DNA of 64,000 nt, taken from positions 682,001 through 746,000 of the forward strand of contig NZ_CP167068.1 in assembly GCF_051055405.1 (NCBI RefSeq), given 5' to 3'. Positions 18,183 to 25,854 of the stretch are shown here, in pieces (the first letter of the stretch is position 1; every line of letters starts with the position of its first letter). The translations under genes and the position numbers were made by a program. The DNA is from Pseudolachnospira sp051055405 (GTDB lineage: Bacteria > Bacillota > Clostridia > Lachnospirales > Lachnospiraceae). The notes under the pieces are model-generated. The model was not told where the DNA came from, did no database searches, and saw only the letters and a program-made list of their open reading frames with translations.

Positions 18183-18306
18183 CATATAGAATGTATTGTT
18201 GCCAAAAGAATTTTATAGAATAACATGTTTTGAGATGAGATATTCAAATCGGTTTTAGTATTGGCCGTTATAAAAAGGATAGAAAATAGCAGGTAAAATA
18301 GTGTTG

Positions 18307-18335
18307 TTGACAAGCGTAGGACAAAGTATTATAGT
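18307..18335 (+). promoter_or_regulatory. Promoter of the lipoprotein gene
   Basis: TTGACA (18307-18312), 17 bases and TATAGT (18330-18335) form a near-consensus sigma-A promoter 45 bases before the lipoprotein ATG. Confidence 0.8.
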
Positions 18336-18379
18336 AAATATATAGTTATCTAAAAACATAGAAAAGAGGAAAATGAAAA

Positions 18380-19057
18380 ATGAGAAAAAAAGTATATGTG
18401 TGGCTGGTTGTGTTGGTATTTCTTTTGTCAGCGACCGGTTGTGGAGCTGCGGAGACATCAGAGAGTAAAATAGAGCCCCCAACGGAAACAACAGAAGAGA
18501 AAAAAACAACGGCACCGGAGACGACCGTGGAAGTGACGACGGCAGCACCAACAACTGCAGCGCCAACGACGGAGGCAGCGACGGTTGCAGAGACCGGTGC
18601 TCAGACGGCGGTGGAAAGCCAAGGCCAGAGCAAAGAATCTGAAGACGGAACCGTAGAAGCGTTTTTGGAACGATATAATGCGTATGTAAAACGCCTTCAA
18701 GATAATGACATGGGTGGTGATATAAAGAAGGTATCGGTGGAAAAATTGAAGTCAGACGGCACCATATCTTTAGGAAATAACTGCGAACTTTCCTTCAATC
18801 CAAACAACACTACAACGAAGGACAGCGTGATAGAAGTTGTGAATTTTCAATGCATGGATAAAGGAAAAGCAGATGTGGATGTGCTGACGGCTCAGGCTAT
18901 TTGCTTTGCATATACAGTTGATCCAGATTTAAGTCAGGATGAGTTAGAAAGTATTATATCGGGAAAAATCTCAAGTGATCCGCTGCGGGGAGTCGTTTAT
19001 CGAAATTATAGTATGGCAGATTTGATTTTGATACAGGCAAAAATGAATGCAGACTGA
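18380..19057 (+). CDS. Lipoprotein of unknown function
   Basis: This 225-residue protein has a lipoprotein signal peptide ending in SATGC (Cys21), then about 70 residues rich in Thr, Glu and Ala (ETTVEVTTAAPTTAAPTTEA), which is typical of a wall-spanning spacer. The C-terminal ~130 residues (FLERYNAYVKRLQDNDMGGD to the end) form a compact domain I do not recognise; a two-part mix of NCELSFNPNN and DPDLSQDELESIISG suggests a small secreted sensor or binding fold. It lies alone, with its own promoter and terminator, between the two Rpn gene copies. Confidence 0.75.
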   Translation: MRKKVYVWLVVLVFLLSATGCGAAETSESKIEPPTETTEEKKTTAPETTVEVTTAAPTTAAPTTEAATVAETGAQTAVESQGQSKESEDGTVEAFLERYNAYVKRLQDNDMGGDIKKVSVEKLKSDGTISLGNNCELSFNPNNTTTKDSVIEVVNFQCMDKGKADVDVLTAQAICFAYTVDPDLSQDELESIISGKISSDPLRGVVYRNYSMADLILIQAKMNAD

Positions 19058-19069
19058 TTAGGAAAAGCG

Positions 19070-19115
19070 AGAGAATGGGAGCAGGGCTGATAGAGCTAGC
19101 TCCTATTCTCTTTTT
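19070..19115 (+). terminator. Terminator after the lipoprotein gene
   Basis: A 13-bp stem (19070-19082 with 19099-19111, one G-U pair) runs into a five-T tract. Confidence 0.88.
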
Positions 19116-19168
19116 GGCTTTGGGGAAAATTGCAAAGCGCTATCTAGAAAATGAAGAGCCTCTCTGAA

Positions 19169-20108
19169 AAAAATAAAATGTAAGAAATAGTTTGAAGAAC
19201 TTGAAAAGTTTTGTGGCCCATGTTAGTATAAAAGTACCTTTCGTGGAAGGTATTGGGGAATCCTGTGGAACAGGAGGACATATTGGAAACTAAAGAAACT
19301 ATAGGTAAAAAGCACCAGGAGGATTTGCAGAGGCTTAGAGGATTTCGCTTGCTTGACGACGAGTTCTTAACAAAGTGTTTTGAAGACGGCGGAACATGTG
19401 TAGAATTCGTGTTACGTCTAGTCTTGGAAAGACCGGACTTACAGGTGGTAGACGTACATACGCAAGTCTTTGTAGAGAACTTGCTGAACCGTTCGGTACG
19501 GCTGGATATCCTGGCCACAGACAGCGCTGGGGCGAAAATGAACGTGGAAATCCAGCGGTCGGATAAAGGCGCAGGAAGAAAGCGGGCGCGTTACAACAGC
19601 AGTATGATGGATGTAAACCTTTTGGAAAAAGGGGAGGACTTTGAGAAACTGCCGGAGACGTGGGTAATCTTTATTACGGAACATGACGTAATGAAGGAGG
19701 GGAAGCCGGTCTATCCGATTGAACGCTGCTTTTTAGAAACGGGGAAGAGATTTGAGGATGGTTCGCACATCCTATACGTAAACGGGGCTTATCGTGGGGA
19801 TACGCCGATGGGGAAGCTGATGCACGACTTTGCGTGTACGGACCCAGCGGATATGTATTATGAAGTACTGGCAGAGCGAGTGAGATTCTTCAAAGAAAGC
19901 AAGGAGGGGAGATTCATTATGAGCAAAGTATTGGAAGATATGAGACAGGAATCCTGGAAAGAGGGGAATGTAGCAGGCATAAAGCAGGGGATAAGAACAG
20001 GGATAAAAAAGGGAATAAAAACAGGGATAGAAACGGGAACAAGGACTGTTGCACTTCGCATGTTGGAGACAGGGAAATATGCCGTGGAAGAGATCGCGGA
20101 ACTTTCCG
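19169..20108 (+). repeat. Direct repeat, copy 2 (Rpn gene with promoter)
   Basis: This is the second copy of the block at 17133-18086. It lacks one 12-base unit of the GIKK-coding repeat. Base differences are clustered (for example around 19422-19447) and mostly silent, which suggests local gene conversion with a further copy elsewhere. The promoter (TTGAAA 19201-19206, TAGTAT 19224-19229) is retained. Confidence 0.9.
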
Positions 20109-20158
20109 GGCTATCCCATGACGAGGTGAGAAAACTGCAAGAGATGCGACAAATATAA
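19283..20158 (+). CDS. Rpn-family PD-(D/E)XK nuclease, copy 2
   Basis: This 291-residue protein starts at the TTG equivalent to copy 1, with the same AGGAGG five bases upstream. Catalytic D75 and E89-x-Q91 are retained. Compared with copy 1 it lacks one GIKK repeat unit and has a different last ~14 residues (LSHDEVRKLQEMRQI instead of LPLEDVKKLQRRQRV), so the two copies part at the DNA level near 20108. Both variant tails are plausible members of the family, which points to exchange between copies rather than decay. Confidence 0.88.
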   Translation: METKETIGKKHQEDLQRLRGFRLLDDEFLTKCFEDGGTCVEFVLRLVLERPDLQVVDVHTQVFVENLLNRSVRLDILATDSAGAKMNVEIQRSDKGAGRKRARYNSSMMDVNLLEKGEDFEKLPETWVIFITEHDVMKEGKPVYPIERCFLETGKRFEDGSHILYVNGAYRGDTPMGKLMHDFACTDPADMYYEVLAERVRFFKESKEGRFIMSKVLEDMRQESWKEGNVAGIKQGIRTGIKKGIKTGIETGTRTVALRMLETGKYAVEEIAELSGLSHDEVRKLQEMRQI

Positions 20159-20228
20159 AAGATAGTTTCACAAAGGGAGGAGGAGCTGACGATGGATTCT
20201 CCTTCTCTTATATCTGTCGTTAGATGTT

Positions 20229-20270
20229 GAGGACAGAGCCTGATTTTTCGGGTTCTGTCCTTGTTTGTAT
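20229..20270. terminator. Terminator between Rpn copy 2 and the MGMT-like gene
   Basis: GGACAGAGCC pairs with GGTTCTGTCC (10 bp, one G-U) across a T-rich loop, followed by TTGTTTG. It could serve both converging genes. A weaker hairpin GGAGGAGGAG/CTCCTTCTC precedes it near 20177-20208. Confidence 0.6.
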
Positions 20271-20305
20271 ATGCAGTCTACTCAAATAGTTCGCACATAT
20301 CATTT

Positions 20306-20617
20306 TCAAAGGCTCTTCCAACGGCATTGTTTTAAGTCCACACAGCCATTTTCTTTAAGCGGTACGCCCTCTCGCAGCAAAAGCTGACGCTGTGCTTCCC
20401 AGCCGGGAACCAGACGGCCTATACTGTTTACTACTCGGTGGCAAGGCAGCCCTTCCGGCGCATAGTGCATGGCCTGGCCCACCATACGGGAGCGATTCGG
20501 CATGCCCAGCATCCAGGCGATCTGTCCATAGGTTGCAACCTTGCCTTTTGGAATAGCGGCTACAATCTCGTAAACCTCGGAAAAAAATTCCATACGCCCC
20601 ATTGGTTTTGTATCCAT
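20306..20617 (-). CDS. MGMT-family (alkyltransferase-like) protein
   Basis: This 103-residue protein consists only of the DNA-binding domain of O6-alkylguanine-DNA alkyltransferase. It has the helix-turn-helix region VATYGQIAWMLGMPNRSRMVGQAM and the active-site motif PCHRV, so the acceptor Cys is present, unlike Atl1 proteins where it is Trp. The N-terminal domain of full Ogt/Ada enzymes is absent. It may repair or flag alkylated guanine for excision repair. AGGAGGG lies before the start on the minus strand. Confidence 0.88.
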   Translation of the reverse strand: MDTKPMGRMEFFSEVYEIVAAIPKGKVATYGQIAWMLGMPNRSRMVGQAMHYAPEGLPCHRVVNSIGRLVPGWEAQRQLLLREGVPLKENGCVDLKQCRWKSL

Positions 20618-20877
20618 CGGTTTTCCCTCCTGCCGTTTTTCTTCCTATTAAGAATAGCACAAATAGAAGGGAAAGTCACTGTCCTTGCCTATCGGGGGCT
20701 GGATGACAAAGATCCCGATACATTTTTATACCCAGGCATTTTGATATCTGCCCCCAACATCCTCTTATTTTACATAGAAAAAGTAAATGAGAGAAAAAAA
20801 GCACTTTTTCCTGATTTTAGAAAGTATTTGTCAGAGATTTTAGATTGGTATTGACGATAGGGAGAGGAAAGGATAAG
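20618..20877 (+). other. Gap between MGMT-like and sortase genes
   Basis: This 260-base stretch separates divergent genes and should hold both promoters. A reading frame on the plus strand across 20660-20854 gives a protein-like string (ending KKALFPDFRKYLSEILDWY) but has no start signal of its own and opens inside the antisense of the MGMT-like gene. I do not call it a gene; it may be a fragment. Confidence 0.3.
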
Positions 20878-21774
20878 ATGGAACTATCCGAAAAAGGAGA
20901 ACAATATTTTATGGAAAAAGAACAAACGAGACCAGATGGAAGCAGAGGCAGCAGCAGAGGACAGCACAGCGGGAAAGCAAATGACAGAGGGAATAGAAAG
21001 AACAGAAAAAAGAAAAAAAGCAACTGGATTTTGAACATAATGATCGTGATTTTGCTGGGGGTCATGGCTTACAGCGGTTATCAGATTATCAGTCAGCTGC
21101 TGGAGGATAAAAAAGGCGAAAGCGTCTATGAAGAAGTGGCTTCAGGGGCTGTATCGGAGGAGACCGAAACAGCAGTTGTAAATGTAAATGGAGTGGAGGA
21201 GACCGTCACCTTACGGAAGGTAAATTTTGATACTCTTTGGAACATTAACAAAGACGTGATCGGCTGGCTGGAATGCGAGGGCACTATTATCAATTATCCA
21301 GTGGTTCAGGGAGACGACAATACCTATTATTTGAAACATTTGTTGGACGGCACATACCATCGGTTTGGCACTCTGTTTGTGGACTGTGAGAATGCAGCGG
21401 ATTTTACGGATCAAAATACCGTGATCTATGGACACCATATCAAGGTGGGGACGATGTTCCAAACCTTGGATAACTATAAAGAACCGGACTATTATAAAAG
21501 CCATCCCTACTTTATGCTCTATCTTCCGGACAAGACCTACCGGATCGAACTGTTCGCCGGATGTCTCGTGGACGGATCGGGCGGCATTCCTCTTAATTTC
21601 GCCGATAAGCAAGAATACCAGAACTATATCGATTCTCTGCGCTCCGAATCCACCTTTACCAGTCCGGTGACGATGACGTCGGAGGACCGGATGGTCACGC
21701 TTTACACCTGCGCCTATGACTTTGAGACGGCGCGGTATATTGTGTGCGGAAAGTTGGTGGAAATCACACAATAG
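20878..21774 (+). CDS. srtB: Class B sortase
   Basis: This ~298-residue membrane enzyme has a hydrophilic Lys/Arg/Gly-rich cytosolic N terminus, one membrane helix (NWILNIMIVILLGVMAYSGY) and an outside catalytic domain. Catalytic residues are visible: H186 in VIYGHHIKVG, C278 in LYTCAYDF and R286 in ETARYIV. Class B enzymes attach proteins to peptidoglycan or build pili. I see no protein with a sorting signal in the window, so its substrates lie elsewhere. The ATG at 20878 has GGAAAGG five bases upstream; an ATG at 20911 with AAGGAG eleven bases upstream is an alternative start. Confidence 0.92.
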   Translation: MELSEKGEQYFMEKEQTRPDGSRGSSRGQHSGKANDRGNRKNRKKKKSNWILNIMIVILLGVMAYSGYQIISQLLEDKKGESVYEEVASGAVSEETETAVVNVNGVEETVTLRKVNFDTLWNINKDVIGWLECEGTIINYPVVQGDDNTYYLKHLLDGTYHRFGTLFVDCENAADFTDQNTVIYGHHIKVGTMFQTLDNYKEPDYYKSHPYFMLYLPDKTYRIELFAGCLVDGSGGIPLNFADKQEYQNYIDSLRSESTFTSPVTMTSEDRMVTLYTCAYDFETARYIVCGKLVEITQ

Positions 21775-21834
21775 TGAGAATGGGTATAAACTTTTAGAAA
21801 AATACCAAGTTCAATGGCGTATCTAATTTTTCAT

Positions 21835-21847
21835 TACACAAAGTGTA
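21835..21847. promoter_or_regulatory. Palindrome, possible BlaI-family operator
   Basis: TACAC-AAA-GTGTA is a perfect odd-centred palindrome between the sortase and blaI-like genes. Its half-site resembles the TACA/TGTA core used by BlaI/MecI repressors, and it shares ACAC/GTGT arms with the dyad at the blaI-like promoter. Confidence 0.45.
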
Positions 21848-21975
21848 GAAATCTCTGTATGCAAAGAAAGCGCTTAATAATCGAAAGTATTTTGCGTGAT
21901 AAAGAGCTCGACAGAACAAAAAAAGCATGATATGCTTCTAAATGTAACAAACTGTATCGGAAACTAGAAAAATAG

Positions 21976-22014
21976 TTGCACGAAAAAAGAATGTGTGGTA
22001 ATATTAACTACACA
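21976..22014 (+). promoter_or_regulatory. Promoter and operator of the blaI-M56 operon
   Basis: TTGCAC (21976-21981), 17 bases and TAATAT (21999-22004) form the promoter. The -10 is covered by an imperfect dyad, TGTGTGGT ... ACTACACA (21992-22014), suited to autorepression by the BlaI-type protein. Confidence 0.6.
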
Positions 22015-22037
22015 GGTAATTGTGGAGGAAAAAAGTC

Positions 22038-22409
22038 GTGAAAGCTTTGACTGAATGCGAAGTTGTAGTGATGAAGTGTATCTGGGAAACCGATCATGAC
22101 ATGGCTCTTCCAGAAATCATGGAAATGGTAAACCGTCAGTATAAGAAAGAGTGGAAACCACAGACGGTATCGACCTTCCTGACGCGTCTGGTAAAAAAGG
22201 ATTTCCTGAACATGTATCGTCAGGGCCGCAGCTTTCTCTATCATCCCCTGGTAGCCGAGCTCGACTATGGCGAAGGTCAGATCAGCAAATGCGCAGATCT
22301 GTGGCGTAACAACGATGCAGACCTGTACTTAGGCGCTTTGAACAAGCAGCGCAGATTAAAGAAAGATGAAATCGATCGGATTCGGGCGTTAATCGATGAC
22401 ATGGATTAG
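22038..22409 (+). CDS. BlaI/MecI-family transcriptional repressor
   Basis: This 123-residue winged-helix repressor starts with GTG 22038 behind TGGAGG. The N-terminal LTECEVVVMKCIWE and the recognition region WKPQTVSTFLTRLVKKDFLNMYRQGRSFLYHPL are typical of the family. Members dimerise on operators and are cleaved when the partner M56 membrane peptidase is activated; they control resistance to beta-lactams or copper, or unrelated stress genes. The partner gene overlaps by 14 bases. Confidence 0.93.
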   Translation: MKALTECEVVVMKCIWETDHDMALPEIMEMVNRQYKKEWKPQTVSTFLTRLVKKDFLNMYRQGRSFLYHPLVAELDYGEGQISKCADLWRNNDADLYLGALNKQRRLKKDEIDRIRALIDDMD

Positions 22410-23814
22410 TCATTTATTCTTTGCTGCCTGTCTATGTTCCGTCTCCGGTACGCTAGCGATGCTCGAGTGGAAGCTTTTGCTTCCAATTCTCGAGCGGTGG
22501 CGGCCAAATTTAATTGCTTCCCTGCTAAAATTGATGGTATTTCAATATCTTTGTCCGGTTGTATTTATCGTCGTGATATATAGCCAGATGAGCATTGAAA
22601 ATGAGCGATTTTCTGGTATACTTTTCATAACTACAAATCTAATCGGCGTAGTGATGAAAGGGCTGGGAGCAATATGGCTTTTGGTCATCCTGCTGAAGCT
22701 GCCAAAGCAAGTGAAGATGTTCCTCGGAGATCGGGAGATCCTAAAGGGGAACGTCCCTGTGGAGATGGAAGGCGCGGAGGAACTGTTCCGGGAAGTCTGC
22801 CGGGATCTGGGAATCCGCAAAAAGATCGGCTTGTATGCCAACGATGAATGTTACTCACCCATAAGGATTCGAATTGTCTGGCCGGCGGTTCTGCTGCCTT
22901 ATGGGATGGAGTACGACGAAAAGGAACTCTGGATGGTATTCATCCATGAGCTGACACATTATATCCACCACGATCTAGCCTACAAAATCGCATGCTTTGT
23001 GATTCAGATCCTCCACTGGTTTAATCCCAGTGTGAAAAATCTGCTCAAGCATTACGAGGAGTGGGCGGAGACAGCCTGTGACATAAGCGCATGTGAGAAG
23101 GGAAAGCCGTATTTTACGATGAAGGAATACTCGCTCATGCTGCTGGACCATGTAGAAGAAGAGACGGGGAAGACGATTCAGGGGAGCGGTTTCTTCTTGT
23201 ATAATCCAAACAACGAACTTGAGAGGAGAATCGACAGATTGAAGATCATGGAAAAGAAAAGGAGCCAACTGCCGAAGGTGTTGGTCGCTGTGGTAGCGAT
23301 GGTGATGTTTGTGGGAAATAGCGTGCCCGCCTTTGCGGCAAGCGATATCTTAGCGAACGGTTACGAGGATATTTATGAAAGCACATCCAATTTGCAGATG
23401 GAAAGCAGGGAGATTTTGATTCCAGCTGCGATGTCTACCTATGAGGTCAATGAGGACGGGGAAATCGAGATCCCGGCGGATCAGGTAAACCCGGAAGGCT
23501 GGCCGGAGATTACGATGGATGGTGATAGTATGTCGAGAACAATCAAAGGGTATGATTGGCCGGATATTCCCGCCAACACCTATTGCCGTTCCTTCGGATT
23601 TTCTTGTACATCGGGAGGGAGAATTGCCATAACAGTTACTTGCGATCATACTATTCAGGCAGGTATCATTGAACCAAACGGCGACCGGCGCTGCGTCGTG
23701 GATTCGGGTGTATTTGGTCACACCTTTAAATTGGACCAGACCGGAACCTATCGGTTCTACGTGAAGAACACCAACGGTTTTGCGGTGGATGTAGAAGCAT
23801 CTGTAGCTTATTGA
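22396..23814 (+). CDS. M56-family membrane metallopeptidase (BlaR1-like, no PBP sensor)
   Basis: This 472-residue protein has the BlaR1-type membrane peptidase: several N-terminal helices and the zinc motif H184-E-L-T-H188 in VFIHELTHYIHHDL, with NEL and W(A)E-type support in EEWAETACDISAC. After a further helix near residue 300 (KVLVAVVAMVMFVGNSVPAFA) comes an outside domain of ~160 residues. That domain is not a penicillin-binding fold: no SxxK motif is present. It carries RSFGFSCTSGGRIAITVTCD and ends in a beta-rich part FYVKNTNGFAVDVEASVAY. Thus the signal sensed is unlikely to be a beta-lactam. Confidence 0.88.
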   Translation: MTWISHLFFAACLCSVSGTLAMLEWKLLLPILERWRPNLIASLLKLMVFQYLCPVVFIVVIYSQMSIENERFSGILFITTNLIGVVMKGLGAIWLLVILLKLPKQVKMFLGDREILKGNVPVEMEGAEELFREVCRDLGIRKKIGLYANDECYSPIRIRIVWPAVLLPYGMEYDEKELWMVFIHELTHYIHHDLAYKIACFVIQILHWFNPSVKNLLKHYEEWAETACDISACEKGKPYFTMKEYSLMLLDHVEEETGKTIQGSGFFLYNPNNELERRIDRLKIMEKKRSQLPKVLVAVVAMVMFVGNSVPAFAASDILANGYEDIYESTSNLQMESREILIPAAMSTYEVNEDGEIEIPADQVNPEGWPEITMDGDSMSRTIKGYDWPDIPANTYCRSFGFSCTSGGRIAITVTCDHTIQAGIIEPNGDRRCVVDSGVFGHTFKLDQTGTYRFYVKNTNGFAVDVEASVAY

Positions 23815-23866
23815 TCTTATATCACACAAAAAAATATTATAAAAAATACAAAGGAGGCAGAAGCGG

Positions 23867-24301
23867 ATGCTGATTAATTTGCCTTTTACTAGGGACCTTC
23901 AGGAAATGCAGCGGAATTTGGAAAAACTGATTTTAAGTTATTTAAAAATGGGCTTTAATCCTTATATCGATGTAATTCATGATTATGAACACTATCACAT
24001 CCATATGGATAAGATCGTCTATCTGGAAAAATGTCAACGGGTGACGGAAATCCACACGACGGATGGAAAGGTATACCGGGCTTATCAGCCCATGTACAAG
24101 TATGAAAAATTGCTGCCAGAATCTATGTTTTTCCGAATCAGCCAGGGCGCGATCGTCAACTGGAGGTTCCTGTATCACGTAAAGGGATACCGCGCGATTA
24201 TTCGCTGGGGAAAAGATAAGACGGCAGACCTTCCGGTGTCTCCGAAGGTGTACAAATTTGTAAAGTCGCAGCTGTCCTATCAGACGGGCGACCGACCTTG
24301 A
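23867..24301 (+). CDS. LytTR-domain DNA-binding protein
   Basis: This 144-residue protein has a C-terminal LytTR DNA-binding domain (residues ~45-140: MDKIVYLEKCQRVTEIHTTD, FFRISQGAIVNWRFLYHVKG, LPVSPKVYKFVKSQL) and a ~40-residue N-terminal helix. It has no receiver domain, so it works without direct phosphorylation, as do several LytTR proteins paired with membrane partners. GGAGGCAGAAGCGG precedes the ATG. Its last 104 bases overlap the 3' end of the opposing tmcAL gene. Confidence 0.85.
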   Translation: MLINLPFTRDLQEMQRNLEKLILSYLKMGFNPYIDVIHDYEHYHIHMDKIVYLEKCQRVTEIHTTDGKVYRAYQPMYKYEKLLPESMFFRISQGAIVNWRFLYHVKGYRAIIRWGKDKTADLPVSPKVYKFVKSQLSYQTGDRP

Positions 24302-25433
24302 GGCGGATGGGACCGGCATGATACTCATCTGGGAGCAAGAATCGATGTCGGTTCCAGACTGCCAAACGGTAAAGATCCGCTGCCCGGCATTCGGAAGCGA
24401 GGGCGCCTGCCGGCGCGTCGGCTGTTTTGACCAGGATAGGAAGCTGGGAGCGAACCTTGATACCTTTTAGCGCGCTGGTATCAGGACAAAAACCAAGAAG
24501 ACGGATAAAGGGGAGAGGCAACTCTCCCTTTTTCGTACCCAAAAGCAGGTGAAGCAGAGCGCGTTGAATGTGGGTTAAGGTATAATCTGGTGACTTTACC
24601 TGGGCGGCTAAACTGGAAAAGGTCTGGTTGGGAGACCAGAAACGGGCGATCCGGGCCGCTAGCTGCGGCGTTACGTCCGCGTAATCCTCCATCTCTTTTG
24701 GCGTAAGCATGAGTAGACGCTCCATCAACAAAGGAGAGAAATCATCCGCCGTTATGGTATAGGGGAGCAAGCCTAAAACAAAATCAGGTACTTGCTGTGC
24801 GAGGGCGGAACGATTGCCGGTTTCAAGTGAGCGGCGAATCGAAGAAGCGCTTTCGTGATAGCCTGAGCCTTGGCGAAGCAGGGCGTGAGGCGTGATGGGA
24901 GCGCCGGTTTTTGTGATCGCTTTATGGTATTCAACCGCTAAAATGTTATTGGGGGAGCCAAGCAGTGAAGCGGAGCCTGGCAGATAAGCCTCGCAGGCGC
25001 GGCTTCGAGCCGCAGGAAAGCTAAGCCCTTCTTTAAGGCAGCGTGTCAGCTCCCTCCGGTAGGCTTCCGGCTCCTCCAACAGGAATTCTGCTGTCTGTTG
25101 AATCTGTTTGGAATCCGCTGTCTCACAGCCGTATACCAGATCCGTAACAGCGCCGAGGCGGTGAAGCAGCGAGACGGCGCCCTCGGCAAATCCTTCCGCG
25201 CTGGCCGTGGCTGCAGCGGTGGGAAGCTCAAATACAGCGTCTGCGCCGGCCTGAAGCGCCATCTCCGTGCGGCGATACTTGTCCACTAAGGCGGGGAGCC
25301 CCCTTTGAACAAAATTTCCGCTCATCAAAACAATAACAGCGTCCGCGCCGGTCAGCGCCCGCGCCTGCTGGAGATGATAGAGATGACCGTTATGAAATGG
25401 ATTGTATTCCGCAATCACAGCTGTAATTTTCAT
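24198..25433 (-). CDS. tmcAL: tRNA(Met) cytidine acetate ligase
   Basis: This 411-residue enzyme makes N4-acetylcytidine in the wobble position of elongator tRNA(Met), using acetate and ATP. The nucleotidyltransferase N terminus shows MKITAVIAEYNPFHNGHLYH with the HxGH motif, then VIVLMSGNFVQRGLPALVDK. Length fits the family (~390-415). The end at 24198 lies 104 bases inside the converging LytTR gene, so the two coding regions overlap tail to tail; no terminator is visible between them. Confidence 0.93.
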   Translation of the reverse strand: MKITAVIAEYNPFHNGHLYHLQQARALTGADAVIVLMSGNFVQRGLPALVDKYRRTEMALQAGADAVFELPTAAATASAEGFAEGAVSLLHRLGAVTDLVYGCETADSKQIQQTAEFLLEEPEAYRRELTRCLKEGLSFPAARSRACEAYLPGSASLLGSPNNILAVEYHKAITKTGAPITPHALLRQGSGYHESASSIRRSLETGNRSALAQQVPDFVLGLLPYTITADDFSPLLMERLLMLTPKEMEDYADVTPQLAARIARFWSPNQTFSSLAAQVKSPDYTLTHIQRALLHLLLGTKKGELPLPFIRLLGFCPDTSALKGIKVRSQLPILVKTADAPAGALASECRAADLYRLAVWNRHRFLLPDEYHAGPIRLKVGRPSDRTAATLQICTPSETPEGLPSYLFPSE

Positions 25434-25729
25434 AAGAATTCGCCTTTCAAGGTATCTATGAACAGAGAAATTCTCTTTGCAAAGTTTCTCTGCAATGGTA
25501 ATGAATTTTTTTCATCATAGCATAAAAAGGGGATCTTTGCTAGGGACGTTCTTGGGGAAATTTCCTGTGCGAATCCGAATAGGCTCTGGTCACTTGAAAA
25601 AATGTTTCGCGGGGCGTTGTAGAACGAATGCTGTGGAATTTTAAGTTGAATTTTATGGATTTTTTACATATAATAAATATACCTTCCATTGGCAAGGGCA
25701 CAATAAACCAAGAAAGGAAAATGGCTTAA
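25434..25729 (+). other. 296-base gene-free stretch with one promoter
   Basis: This stretch holds the tmcAL leader on the minus strand and, near its right end, a promoter for the next short frames. I see no coding signal in the rest. Confidence 0.5.
25646..25674 (+). promoter_or_regulatory. Promoter of the antitoxin remnant/DUF2442 unit
   Basis: TTGAAT (25646-25651), 17 bases and TATAAT (25669-25674) form a strong promoter 55 bases before the first short frame. Confidence 0.7.
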
Positions 25730-25840
25730 ATGGCAAATATTTTACCAGTATCTGATTTAAGAAATTATGATGAACTTATGCAAAATTGGGAGCTGGCTAA
25801 GGATGGCAAACCACTGAATAAGATTATGCCATTGATGTAG
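25730..25840 (+). pseudogene. Chimeric antitoxin/DUF4160 remnant
   Basis: This 36-codon frame joins two unrelated pieces. Its start MANILPVSDLRNYDE is that of Phd/YefM-type antitoxins, while the rest, ELMQNWELAKDGKPLNKIMP, resembles the C-terminal end of DUF4160 proteins (which end in a ...NWELA...I.PL pattern). DUF4160 genes normally precede DUF2442 genes, and a DUF2442 gene does follow here. I infer a deletion that fused an antitoxin start to a DUF4160 end in frame. AAAGGAAA lies ten bases upstream, so it may still be translated. Confidence 0.6.
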
Positions 25841-25854
25841 GAGAGGATGAAAAT

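Noticed and set aside
17736..18185. Minus-strand frames across the 3' parts of both Rpn copies.
   Set aside because: They arise from the GIK repeat read backwards (Phe/Ile/Pro-rich) and have no start signals.
17133..20158. A composite transposon formed by the two Rpn blocks.
   Set aside because: The blocks have no terminal inverted repeats, no target duplications and the Rpn proteins are nucleases of the PD-(D/E)XK type rather than proven transposases, so I only call direct repeats.
20438..20854. A 138-codon plus-strand frame across the MGMT-like gene and the gap behind it.
   Set aside because: Its first half is antisense to the MGMT-like gene and there is no start signal. Only the end looks protein-like, so it was noted as a possible fragment.
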